DNA of 47,147 nt from Planctomycetota bacterium (GTDB taxonomy: Bacteria; Planctomycetota; MHYJ01; WSZJ01; JACPWG01). The notes under the pieces are model-generated. The model was given only the letters and a program-made list of their open reading frames with translations, had not been told where the DNA came from and searched no databases. The DNA lies in NCBI GenBank assembly GCA_016197205.1, contig JACPWG010000181.1, forward strand, positions 1 to 47,147, read 5' to 3'. Positions 31,960 through 40,298 of the stretch are shown one piece after another (the stretch's first letter is position 1; each line of letters opens with the position of its first letter). The position numbers were made by a program, and so were the translations under genes.

Positions 31960-32346
31960 ATGGGGGAAACGTCGAGGGTGCTCATCGTCGAGGACGATCC
32001 GTCCGTCCAGGAGGTCCTCGCGGAGATCTGTGGGTGCCTCGGTGCGGAGGCGATCTGCGTGCGGGATGGGCAGCAGGCCATCGATCTCCTCGAAAAGGAG
32101 GAGTTCGGCCTGGTCATGACGGATTTGCACTTGCCGGGAAGGACCGGTGACCACGTCGCGCGTTTCACGCGGGCACGCCACCCGCGCACGAAGATCATGC
32201 TGCTCTCCGCGACGTGGAACGACGACGAACGCGTCAAGGCCCTCTCCATTCCCTGCGACCTGCTTGTGCCCAAACCCTTCACGGTCGAGCACGTCAGTGA
32301 GCTCATCCGGGGTTTCCTCGGCCTCGCCCCCGTTCCCGGTCCGTAG
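31960..32346 (+). CDS. Single-domain response regulator (CheY-like receiver)
   Basis: 128 residues. ATG at 31960 follows AAGGGGG. The receiver residues are complete: VEDDPS (acidic pocket), MTDLHLPG (phospho-acceptor Asp55), LLSATW (Ser83) and PKPF (Lys105). No output domain follows, so it acts by protein contact. No histidine kinase gene is near. Flanked upstream by an isolated promoter and terminator, so it is a single-gene transcript. It is convergent with the large Ser/Thr kinase gene, with only 44 nt between the ends. Confidence 0.93.
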   Translation: MGETSRVLIVEDDPSVQEVLAEICGCLGAEAICVRDGQQAIDLLEKEEFGLVMTDLHLPGRTGDHVARFTRARHPRTKIMLLSATWNDDERVKALSIPCDLLVPKPFTVEHVSELIRGFLGLAPVPGP

Positions 32347-32390
32347 GCGCTCGCCGCTCGATGGAGCCCCTCCGGTGCGAGCCGCCGTCC

Positions 32391-35300
32391 CTACCGCACC
32401 ACGAAGGTCGAGGTCGTCTGCGCGAAAGGGGGGTCCACGTTCGCCGCGCGCCACCGCAGCCCCGGGTGCAGCTCGCCGGGCCGCCCCGCCTCCAACCACC
32501 GGAGAAAGCGCGCGAAGGGCGCGGCGTCCGGGATGCGGAGCGCGAGCAATTCCGTAAGCGCCTGCTTCGCCCCCTCGAAATCCCCCTTGGCGAGCCGCAC
32601 CTCCGCGAGCGCGACGCGCGGGCCCGCGCGCGGGCGGCCCGTCCCCTCGTCCTTCCTCATCGACTCCACGACCAGCCGCTCCGCCGCGTCCAGCTCGCGA
32701 CCCGCTTGCGCCCAAAAGGTCGCGAGCATCCCCGGATCCGCGCCGCGACCCGCCATGTCCCGCAGCCACGCCTCCGTTTGTTCCTCGTGGCGTCGCGCCG
32801 CGTCCGCGTCCCCGGCGACGCCGAGCGCCCAGAGCGCGTTTCGCGCGGCGAACACGTCCTTTCCCTCGGACGCGCGACGCAGCCACCGCGTGAGCCCCGC
32901 GTCCCCCCGGCGCCCGACCAGGCCGGCCAGCAGCGCCAGGTTCACCGCCTCCCGCTTCTCCGGCTCCCCTTCGTACAGGCGCAGGAGCGAAGAAAAAAAA
33001 GCCTCCTCCACCCACGGCCGCGTCTCCGGCCGGAGCGCGAGCCGGCAGAGGGCGCCGAGCGCGCCCGGCCGACCGGTCCGTTCGGCCTCCGGGGCCGCCG
33101 ACCGCGCGAGCACCGTCACCGACTCGCGGGTCGCCGTTTCCCCCAGCAGTTCGATCGCGCGCAGCCTCGGCGCGCCGGGCCGCGCCGACTGGACCCGCTC
33201 CAGCAGTAGCGACGGCGTCAGCGCGTACACGCTCGAGATCGTCCGCCCCAGCTTGCCCGGCCACGCGACCGGCGCCGCCGCGAGCTTGACCAATACCGGG
33301 GCGGCCTCCTCCGCGGCGCCGCAGGCCACCAGGAGCCCCGCGCCCTCGACGGCGACCCACTCGTTCGGCCGCTGCGCCAGCGCGCGTGCGATCGGCAGCA
33401 GCTCCGCCGCGGGCCACCGCTCCAGGTAGCCCGCCAGCAGCCACGCCTCCGTCTCCGACAGGCCCGGGGCAGCGAGCCGCCGCCGGAAGGGCTCGGCCCC
33501 CTGCGCCTGCGCTAACGCGTCCAGGGCATACACCTCCTCGTAGCCGGGCGGCGGGACGAGGAGGTCCCGTTCCGCGCGACCCATCTTCTCGCGGAGGGCG
33601 GCGCCGGACCTGCCGGCCCGCAGAAAGAACCCGAAGCGCTCTTCCGCCGCTTCGTACGTCTTCGCCAGGGCGCCGATCACTTCAGGCACCGGGAGGCGGT
33701 CCGCCTGCTCGCGGAACACGGCCGCGGCGATCATCCGATAGAGGTTGTTTCGCCGGCCGAGCCCCCGCGCCAACGATCGGGCCGCGTCCTCGCCTTCCAG
33801 CCCCCCCAGCGCGAGCGCCGCGTGGACGTAGAGCGGCAGCAGGTCCGCTTCGTGCGCCTCGAGCACGGCCCTGCGCACCTCGCCCGAGCGCCGCGCGGCC
33901 GCTGCCGCGGAGGCCACCGCAAGCCCGCGCAACCAAGGCGGGCGATCCCGATCCTCGATCAGCCCGACCAGCGCCTGGGCAAGGCGCGGGTGGTCGCCGA
34001 CGAGGGCCGCGGCCGAACGCGCATCCCCTTCGAGCCACCGCCGCAACAGCACGCTGAGCAGCGCTTCCATGTCGGGCCGCAGGTGGCGCGCGCGGAGGCG
34101 CGCGGCGGCGTCCCGGGAAAGGCGATCCGCTTTCCCCGCGAGGAGAGGCAGCGCCTCCGGACCCGCGTCGACAAGTGCCTTCGCCGCCGCCTCACGCGCC
34201 GCGGCGTCCGGGTGGGCCAGCCCCTCGAGCAGGAGCCGCGTCCGCGGGCCGCAGGCCGGCATCGGCTCCGTGAGGCGCCGAAGCGCCTCCTCCGGGCCCG
34301 CGACGCCGGCAAGGAGCGCGCGCCCCAAACGTCGCAGCGCTTCGCTCGACCCGGAGAAGAGTCGCCCTTCAGGGTCGATCTGTCGATCGAGCCCGTCCCC
34401 GGAGAGGTCGGTGTTCCGCTCCACGAGGAAGAGGCCCACTGCGGCCTCCACCGCACCCGGGTCGAGGCGGAGCGCCTCGTCGAACTCCTGCCGCGCGCTG
34501 TCCCTCTCCTTTTTCGCGAGGGCGCAAAACCCAAGGCCCACGTGCGCGCGCGGGGAACACGGCCCGGTCGCCACGCCCCGATATTCGTGCAAGGCCGCAT
34601 CCCAGGCCCGCGCCTGGGCGAAGTGGTCCGCCAACGCGAGCCGGACCTCCGGGTCGTCCGGCCGGGCGGCGGCCAGCTCGGCGAGCGCGCGCCCCGCGGC
34701 CTCCTCGTCGCCCGTCATCTCCGGCCAGCCCAGCTCGAGCCAGTACGGGGAGAGCGAACGGATGGCGTAGAGCCGGAGGCCGAAAAGCGCGGACTGGCGG
34801 TCCGGGTGACGGATCGAACGGGCGAGCAGAAGCTGCCGGTCCTGGGTCGGCTCGAGTCGAACGGCCTCGGTGAGGTCCTCCTGGGCGGCGGCGAATTCTC
34901 CAAGCCGCAGGTACAGCCGGCCGCGTGCCTCGAAGCTCGCGGCGTCGTTCGCCGCTCGGATCGCCCCGGCGAGCTCCTCGACGGCCTCCCGAAGCCGGCC
35001 TTCGTCCTCGGCCAGCCGGGCCAGGGCCTGGTAGGGGCGCGGGTCGTCCGGGAGCCGGCCGGCGGCAAGCCGAAACGCTTCCTGCGCCCCGCGCCTGTCC
35101 CCGGCCTTGTTCCGGAGGCGGGCGGTTTCCTCGTAGAGCTCGAAGGCCCGCGGGAATTTCTCGACGAGGCCCGCAAGCGCCGCCGCGCGCTCCTGGCCGT
35201 CTTCCGGCAGCCCCGCCAGGGCGGCGCGCGAGAGCCGCGCACGCAACGCGGACACCCGTTCCTCGCACGCGAGCGCCTCCGTCGTGCGCCCTGCGGCCGA

Positions 35301-36896
35301 CAGCGCACGACCGCGAACCTCCTCGATTTCCAGCTCCTCCGGTCGCCCGCGCGCCGCAAGCTCGAGGTCCGCGAGCGCGGCCTCGGCGTCCCCCGCGTCG
35401 AGTCGGAGTCGCGCGCGCAGGGCGAGGGCCGCGACCGGCGTCTCCGGGCCCGCGCCCGCCCCCGCTTCCGCGCGATCGAGCAGTCGATCCAGCGTCTCGA
35501 GCGCGCGGGTCCGCTCCCCGGCGCCGGCCTCCAGTCGGGCGAGCTCGAGACCCGCCGCGGCATCCGCGGGATTCAGCGCCACGGCCTCCCGCAGCGCCGC
35601 GATGGCGTCGATCGGCCGGCCTTCGCGCGCGCAAGCAAGACCGCGTCGCGCAAGGGACTCCGCGCGCCCGGCGCGCCGCGCCGAAAAAAGCAGCGCTCCG
35701 CCCGTCGCCACGCCGGCGGCCGCGGCCAGCAGGAGCGCGGACGGAACGGGGTGGGCGCGGGTTCGGCGAGCGAGGCGCACGACGGCGGGCAGGGGTCTCG
35801 CGAGGATCGGGCGCCCTTCGAGGAAGCGCTCCAGGTCGTCGGCCAGCGCGTTCGCGTCGCGATACCGGTCGCCCGGCTCATGCGCGAGGGCCTTCGTTAC
35901 GATGGTGGAGAGGTCGCGATGCAGGTCCGGTCGCTTTCGCGCGATCGACGGGACGGGCCCCTTCGCGATGCGACCCAGGAGGACGAGCGGCTCCGCGGGT
36001 TCGAAGGGCGGCGTGCCGGCGAACGCCTCGAAAAGCACCGCGCCAAGGGCATAGACGTCGCTCGCGGGTCCGAGTTCGCGCACGTGCCCGGAGGCCTGCT
36101 CCGGTGCCATGTAGGCCGGCGTGCCGAGGATGGCGCCGGAGCGGGTGAGGTGGCCCGCCTCCTCGCCGAAGCGGCGCGCGAGGCCGAAGTCCGTCAGGAC
36201 CGGATTGCCCTGAGCGTCGAGGAGGACGTTGGACGGCTTCACGTCGCGATGGACCACGCCCTGTGCATGGGCGAACCCGAGCGCGCGAGCGACGCGGGCG
36301 CCCATGGCCGCGATCTCCCGCGGGGCATGGGACTGCCGGAGCCAGCGGTCGAGACCGGGACCGGGCAGGAGGTCCATGAGGAGGTACGGGTCCGAGCCGT
36401 CCGACCCGACGTCGTACACGCGGACGATGCCCGGGTGGTTGAGCGAGGTGGTGACCTCGGCCTCGCGTTGAAAGCGCTGGACCCTCTCCGGGTCGAGGCC
36501 GAGGATGCGCTTCAGGGCCATCTCGCGGCCGAGGTCGGGGTGGAGCACGCGGTACACGACCCCCATGCCTCCACGGCCCAGCTCGGCGAGGACCTGATAG
36601 CGGGCGACGCGCGGCGGCGGCGCGCCGAGCGCGGCCGGCAGCGCGGTCGACGGGGCGAGCCGCGTCACCGTGCCGCCGTCGCTCGTGATCGTGGACCCAA
36701 CACCGGGCGACCCGCCGGGCTCCGCCTCCGGCAGCCCCAAGATCGTCGGTGCGCTCGGCGGCAGCGGCTCGTTCGCGGTGCCTGCGCCGGCGAGGGTGTC
36801 CACGCGCACGCTGGGACTCGGGCCGGCCGGCCGGCCGCCGGCGCCGGGCTCGGAGGGGTGGGGAGCGGCTGTCGGCTCCGCTTCGCCTTCGGACAT
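32391..36896 (-). CDS. Large Ser/Thr protein kinase with TPR- and HEAT-like repeats
   Basis: 1501 residues. I take ATG at 36896; a TTG at 36932 would add 12 residues without a ribosome site. After an acidic, Pro-rich leader (1-95), the Hanks-type kinase domain has GRGGMGVV (107-114), ALKRIL (Lys129), HRDVKPSN (216-223), DFGLA (236-240) and GTPAYMAPEQ. One membrane segment (about 385-406) follows, then TPR-type repeats (RPIDAIAALREAVALNPADA, EAALADLELAARGRPEELEI) to about residue 830. Then come HEAT-like repeats to the C-terminus. The kinase is predicted cytoplasmic and the rest extracytoplasmic. All catalytic residues are intact. The C-terminal repeats may sense an envelope state. Contains an A8 run at 32993-33000. 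Confidence 0.93.
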   Translation of the reverse strand: MSEGEAEPTAAPHPSEPGAGGRPAGPSPSVRVDTLAGAGTANEPLPPSAPTILGLPEAEPGGSPGVGSTITSDGGTVTRLAPSTALPAALGAPPPRVARYQVLAELGRGGMGVVYRVLHPDLGREMALKRILGLDPERVQRFQREAEVTTSLNHPGIVRVYDVGSDGSDPYLLMDLLPGPGLDRWLRQSHAPREIAAMGARVARALGFAHAQGVVHRDVKPSNVLLDAQGNPVLTDFGLARRFGEEAGHLTRSGAILGTPAYMAPEQASGHVRELGPASDVYALGAVLFEAFAGTPPFEPAEPLVLLGRIAKGPVPSIARKRPDLHRDLSTIVTKALAHEPGDRYRDANALADDLERFLEGRPILARPLPAVVRLARRTRAHPVPSALLLAAAAGVATGGALLFSARRAGRAESLARRGLACAREGRPIDAIAALREAVALNPADAAAGLELARLEAGAGERTRALETLDRLLDRAEAGAGAGPETPVAALALRARLRLDAGDAEAALADLELAARGRPEELEIEEVRGRALSAAGRTTEALACEERVSALRARLSRAALAGLPEDGQERAAALAGLVEKFPRAFELYEETARLRNKAGDRRGAQEAFRLAAGRLPDDPRPYQALARLAEDEGRLREAVEELAGAIRAANDAASFEARGRLYLRLGEFAAAQEDLTEAVRLEPTQDRQLLLARSIRHPDRQSALFGLRLYAIRSLSPYWLELGWPEMTGDEEAAGRALAELAAARPDDPEVRLALADHFAQARAWDAALHEYRGVATGPCSPRAHVGLGFCALAKKERDSARQEFDEALRLDPGAVEAAVGLFLVERNTDLSGDGLDRQIDPEGRLFSGSSEALRRLGRALLAGVAGPEEALRRLTEPMPACGPRTRLLLEGLAHPDAAAREAAAKALVDAGPEALPLLAGKADRLSRDAAARLRARHLRPDMEALLSVLLRRWLEGDARSAAALVGDHPRLAQALVGLIEDRDRPPWLRGLAVASAAAAARRSGEVRRAVLEAHEADLLPLYVHAALALGGLEGEDAARSLARGLGRRNNLYRMIAAAVFREQADRLPVPEVIGALAKTYEAAEERFGFFLRAGRSGAALREKMGRAERDLLVPPPGYEEVYALDALAQAQGAEPFRRRLAAPGLSETEAWLLAGYLERWPAAELLPIARALAQRPNEWVAVEGAGLLVACGAAEEAAPVLVKLAAAPVAWPGKLGRTISSVYALTPSLLLERVQSARPGAPRLRAIELLGETATRESVTVLARSAAPEAERTGRPGALGALCRLALRPETRPWVEEAFFSSLLRLYEGEPEKREAVNLALLAGLVGRRGDAGLTRWLRRASEGKDVFAARNALWALGVAGDADAARRHEEQTEAWLRDMAGRGADPGMLATFWAQAGRELDAAERLVVESMRKDEGTGRPRAGPRVALAEVRLAKGDFEGAKQALTELLALRIPDAAPFARFLRWLEAGRPGELHPGLRWRAANVDPPFAQTTSTFVVR

Positions 36897-37479
36897 TTTT
36901 TCGCGAGCGTCCACTGCGGTGGGCGAGGCCAATGGACAATGCCGGGGTTGAAGGCGCGGCGGGCCTGAACTCCAAAGGCCAAGTCAGGCTCGCGCCCGAA
37001 ACCGAAGAGGAACCACAGATTTCCCAGGGCAGCCGCCGGCCGCAACCAAACTACGACGGAACCACAGATTGCACAGATTAACGACGATTTCACAGATTCG
37101 TAATCTGCGTAATCTCGTTGAATCTGTGAAATCTGTGGTTTTCGTGGCGTTCGACCCAAGTCGAATTGTCGCAAGAAAACGAACTTCGAACGATTAGCGG
37201 AACAGATCACTCAGATTGCGACGATTCTAATCTGTGAAATCTGTGACACAACAGCCCAAAAGCTTGTTTTGCTGGCAACGAATTCTCCGTAGAGAATTCG
37301 CGAAATTGGCGAAACTCGCGGTTCGTCTTTCGGTGTCTTCGGTGTCTTCGGCGTCTTCGGTGGCTACTCCTTCGTTTTTGGGTTTCGGGCGCGAGCTTGA
37401 CTTGGAATTTGGATTTGGAGTCGATTGGAGTTGGAGTTGGCTCGGTTGGAGTTGGCTCGGTGAGCCCGCGTCGCCGACC
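36897..37479. repeat. Gene-free compound repeat block (CACAGATT plus CTTCGG units)
   Basis: 37023-37047 matches 4818-4842 in reverse complement. 37060-37142 is a palindrome with arms AACCACAGATTGCACAG and CTGTGAAATCTGTGGTT. 37247-37330 resembles 4605-4660 (aattcgcgaaa-type block). 37331-37371 holds CTTCGGTGTCTTCGG units. 37395-37465 is a ttggagttgg-type simple repeat. The order of blocks parallels the spacer at 4453-5051, so these blocks move or spread as composites. Confidence 0.8.
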
Positions 37480-39063
37480 CTACCCGGCCCCCGCTTCGAC
37501 CACGCCGGCCGCGGCAAGACCCGCGACGCACTCGGAGATCGGGACCCACCCCTGCCCCCGCAGCGCGTCGGCCACCGCCGAGGCATCGGCGCCGGAAGCG
37601 ACTGCCTCCCGCGCAGCGGCCACGACGCCGCCCACTTCGACCGCGAGGACCCGCCCCCCGTACCCGGTTCTCGCGCACCGCGTGCAGCCCTTCCTACGGT
37701 ATCCACCTGCGGCCTTCTCACGGCACTCCGTGCACAAGCGCCCGAGCGATCGGACCGCGATCCCACCCAGCAAGGCTTCGGCGAGGAGCACGGGGTTCGC
37801 TCCATCGGCCTTCAAATAGAGGAGCGCCTTGGGCAACGAGGCGACCGGGACGGTCGCGATGACCAGGCAGTCGACCTCCGCCGCCTGAAGCAGCGGCGCC
37901 AGCTCGGCCTGCCCGTCCGGGGTCGCGATCGCCAGCACCCCGGGCCGGTGGGCCAGCGCCTCCTCAATGGCGCGGGCCCGCTCCAGGGCGTCTTCCCCTC
38001 CCGCGGCGAAGGGGAGTACGCCCTGCGCGCCGCTCCGTTCGCCCAGGAAGAGGGAGAAGGCCCGGCGTCCGCCGCACGAGGCCGCACGCGCGGCCAGCGA
38101 GAGGGCGAGCGCGCGTCCGAGGTCGGCGTCCGGCGTCCCTACCAGCAGAAAGCCGCGCGGGGCCGCGACGAGCGCGGCGATCCGGGCCAGGTCCTTCGGC
38201 TCGATCGGCCAGTGCTCGAGGTTCGCGGGCGTGTCTCCCAGGCGCGCGAACCGCACGCTGGCCGTGCTTCCGCCGGCCGTAGGCGTGATCCGCGCCCGCA
38301 ACTCCAGGTCCGCCTCGCCGATCCGGGTCCGCAGCATGCCATGACCCGCACCCGTCCCGGTCATGCCGGTCAGGAGCCGCAGCCGCGTAAAGGCGGGGAA
38401 GAGGAGTGCCACCGGGTGCTCCTCCCGCGCGAGCAGAAAACCGTACGCCCGAAACGACACGGCGAGCCAGCCGCCGTTCGCCTCGAGACTCAACTCGTCG
38501 GCGCCCAGTTGCACGGCCTTCACCAGCAGCCCGTACGTGAAAACCACTCCCGATGGGTCCGTCACGTTTTCGGGCGCGCCGCGCGTATGGGCCAAGAGCG
38601 GCCCGAGCGAGGTCTTCGCGAGCACTCGCCGCAGGGCCTCTTCGATCTCGATCCGCAGTGCGAGCGCGAACTGGAGCGGGGTGGGCGACAGCGCCTGGAG
38701 GTCCGCAAGCGCCTGCGCCGCGTGCGGGTCCGCGATCGCCATCAGGACGCCCTTGGGGGTCTCCCGCAGCGGAAGCGCGCGGTAGCGCCATAGGACCTCC
38801 GCCGGGTAGCGGGCGAGGACTCCGCGGTCCACCACGTGGGCGTTCACATTCAGGTAGGGGATGCCGATCGCCCGCGCGAGGAAAAATTGAGCCTCCTCCT
38901 CGGTGAGCACCGACTGCCCGACGATGGCGTCGCGGAAAGAAAGCGAGTGTTCACGCGCCGCGGCCTCGGCGGCGGCGCGCTGCTCCGGCGTGATGCGCCG
39001 CTGGCGAACCAGGACCTCCCCGAGGTCCAAGGCGGGGAACCGAATGCCTCCCTGCGGTTTCAT
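37480..39063 (-). CDS. GspE/PilB-type secretion ATPase homologue lacking Walker A (predicted inactive)
   Basis: 527 residues. ATG at 39063 overlaps the receiver stop (ATGA); a longer frame upstream is encoded by the tandem array and rejected. The N-terminus is an MshEN/GspE-N domain (LDLGEVLVRQRRITPEQRAA, ARAIGIPYLNVNAHVVDRGV). The middle follows the GspE order. Where GspE has GPTGSGKTTTLY, this protein has VGTPDADLGRALA (about 308-320), lacking the Gly-Lys-Thr of Walker A, and no Walker B/Asp-box GEIRD is seen. The C-terminal zinc loop (CTEC...CTRC) and TGYGGRVLAVEV are intact. I infer a non-hydrolysing relative, perhaps a regulatory subunit or a c-di-GMP-binding adaptor. No T2SS/T4P genes are in the window. 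Confidence 0.8.
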   Translation of the reverse strand: MKPQGGIRFPALDLGEVLVRQRRITPEQRAAAEAAAREHSLSFRDAIVGQSVLTEEEAQFFLARAIGIPYLNVNAHVVDRGVLARYPAEVLWRYRALPLRETPKGVLMAIADPHAAQALADLQALSPTPLQFALALRIEIEEALRRVLAKTSLGPLLAHTRGAPENVTDPSGVVFTYGLLVKAVQLGADELSLEANGGWLAVSFRAYGFLLAREEHPVALLFPAFTRLRLLTGMTGTGAGHGMLRTRIGEADLELRARITPTAGGSTASVRFARLGDTPANLEHWPIEPKDLARIAALVAAPRGFLLVGTPDADLGRALALSLAARAASCGGRRAFSLFLGERSGAQGVLPFAAGGEDALERARAIEEALAHRPGVLAIATPDGQAELAPLLQAAEVDCLVIATVPVASLPKALLYLKADGANPVLLAEALLGGIAVRSLGRLCTECREKAAGGYRRKGCTRCARTGYGGRVLAVEVGGVVAAAREAVASGADASAVADALRGQGWVPISECVAGLAAAGVVEAGAG

Positions 39064-39455
39064 GCCGCCCCCCCGCCGAGCGCGCGCCGTGCGCTGTCCA
39101 CGCATTCGTCCAGACGGAAAGGCTTGTTCAGCACGGCGAAGGCGCCGAGTCCCTTCAGGATCTCGGTGAGGGAGGGCTCGACGCGTCCGGTGACCATGAT
39201 CACGGGCACGCGCGCAGTCGCCGCCTCCCCGCGCAGGGACAGGAGCACGCCGCAGCCGTCGATGCCCGGCATCATGACGTCGAGGAAGACGAGGTCCGGC
39301 GGCGACTCCGCCGCCAGTCGCAACACCTCCCCCCCGCTGTGGGCCACCGTGGCCTTCGCCCCCGCCATCTCGAGGATGTTGAGCAGGAGGGCGGAGACCT
39401 CCATGTCGTCGTCGCCGACAAGAATTCGCTTTCCCGCCAGGAAGGACATGTCCAT
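39060..39455 (-). CDS. Single-domain response regulator, coupled to the GspE-like gene
   Basis: 131 residues from ATG at 39455 (GAGGG upstream); an ATG two codons in is an alternative. Receiver residues: GDDD (acidic pocket), FLDVMMPG (phospho-acceptor Asp59), VTGR (Thr89) and NKPF (Lys111). No output domain. It overlaps the next gene by four bases, so it is made together with the inactive GspE-like protein, which makes a shared switch probable. The cognate histidine kinase is not in the window. Confidence 0.92.
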   Translation of the reverse strand: MDMSFLAGKRILVGDDDMEVSALLLNILEMAGAKATVAHSGGEVLRLAAESPPDLVFLDVMMPGIDGCGVLLSLRGEAATARVPVIMVTGRVEPSLTEILKGLGAFAVLNKPFRLDECVDSARRALGGGAA

Positions 39456-39695
39456 CCGTTGATGCCCTCTCGTCGTGAGGGGAAACGCTTGCCCCGCCTC
39501 CCAGGATGGCCACAGGCGTCCGCGAAGGCGGGCGCGCAGCCCCCCGTCCCGGGACTATATCACAGCCGCGCCGGATGACAAGGGCAAATTGGGGGGAGAG
39601 TGTGAGGGGGAGGTGGAGTGCAGGTTTGCGGTGGGCCGCCGAAGCCAGCGGGAGACTACCGAAGTCTCGTGGAAAGATCGCGGAAACCGAGCCAG

Positions 39696-40017
39696 GGAGG
39701 ACGAGCCACCGAAAACGCCGAAGACGCCGAAGGGGAACGACGGAGGACGAGCCACCGAAAACGCCGAAGACGCCGAAGGAGAACGACGGAGGACGAGCCA
39801 CCGAAAACGCTGAAAACGCCGAAGGAGAACGACGGAGGACGAGCCACCGAAAACGCTGAAAACGCCGAAGGAGAACGACGGAGGACGAGCCACCGAAAAC
39901 GCCGAAAACGCCGAAGGGGAACGACGGAGGACGAGCCACCGAAGACGCCGAAGACGCCGAAGGGGGACGACGGAAGACGAGCCACCAAAAACGCCGAAGA
40001 CGCCGAAGGGGAACGAC
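39696..40017. repeat. Tandem array: seven units of 46 bp
   Basis: Units begin at 39696, 39742, 39788, 39834, 39880, 39926 and 39972, each 46 bp, with a partial eighth at 40018. Each opens GGAGGACGAGCCACCGAAAA and continues through two CGCCGAA(A/G)AC-type blocks to GGAACGAC. Units differ by a few bases. There is no variable spacer between units. The central motif is the same as dispersed copies at 13090-13162, 37331-37371 and 4782-4814. Confidence 0.92.
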
Positions 40018-40201
40018 GGAGGACGATTTACGCGGGGCGCCGAGGAGACTTCGCGGAACTCGCGGGAGTGGACGCCGGCAAGAGGTTGGACACGCTGAGG
40101 CCGCTCTCCTGCCTTCAGCGAGGCCCGAAGGCAGAGTCGAATGGGTCGCGGTTCGGAATGCTGCGGACGGGGGAGCGCCGGCTGCTCGCTCGACTTCCGA
40201 A

Positions 40202-40230
40202 TTGACTTCCGGGCCCCGGTCGGGTATCTT
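40202..40230 (+). promoter_or_regulatory. Sigma-70-type promoter for the caspase-like gene
   Basis: TTGACT (40202-40207), 17-nt spacer, TATCTT (40225-40230). Leader of about 62 nt to ATG 40299. Confidence 0.65.
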
Positions 40231-40298
40231 GTCGCGACCCCATTCGGGGGAATTCGCCGAAGTTGCCGTCGTGGTGTTTCTCTTCAGGGAGGTTTTCC

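Larger units (their letters stand above)
39456..40298. other. Long spacer containing a 46-bp tandem array and the caspase-like gene promoter
   Basis: Apart from the array (39696-40017) and the promoter (40202-40230) I see no gene. Frames crossing the array translate to PPSFSFGVFGVFGG-type peptides, which are an artefact of the repeat. Confidence 0.8.

Noticed and set aside
33822..36968. Plus-strand frame of over 1000 codons
   Set aside because: Opposite the Ser/Thr kinase gene, which has full catalytic motifs. The plus-strand frame has low-complexity charged sequence only.
39696..40017. CRISPR-like array
   Set aside because: Seven direct repeats of 46 bp follow each other without unique spacers and there are no cas genes. 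This is a plain tandem repeat.
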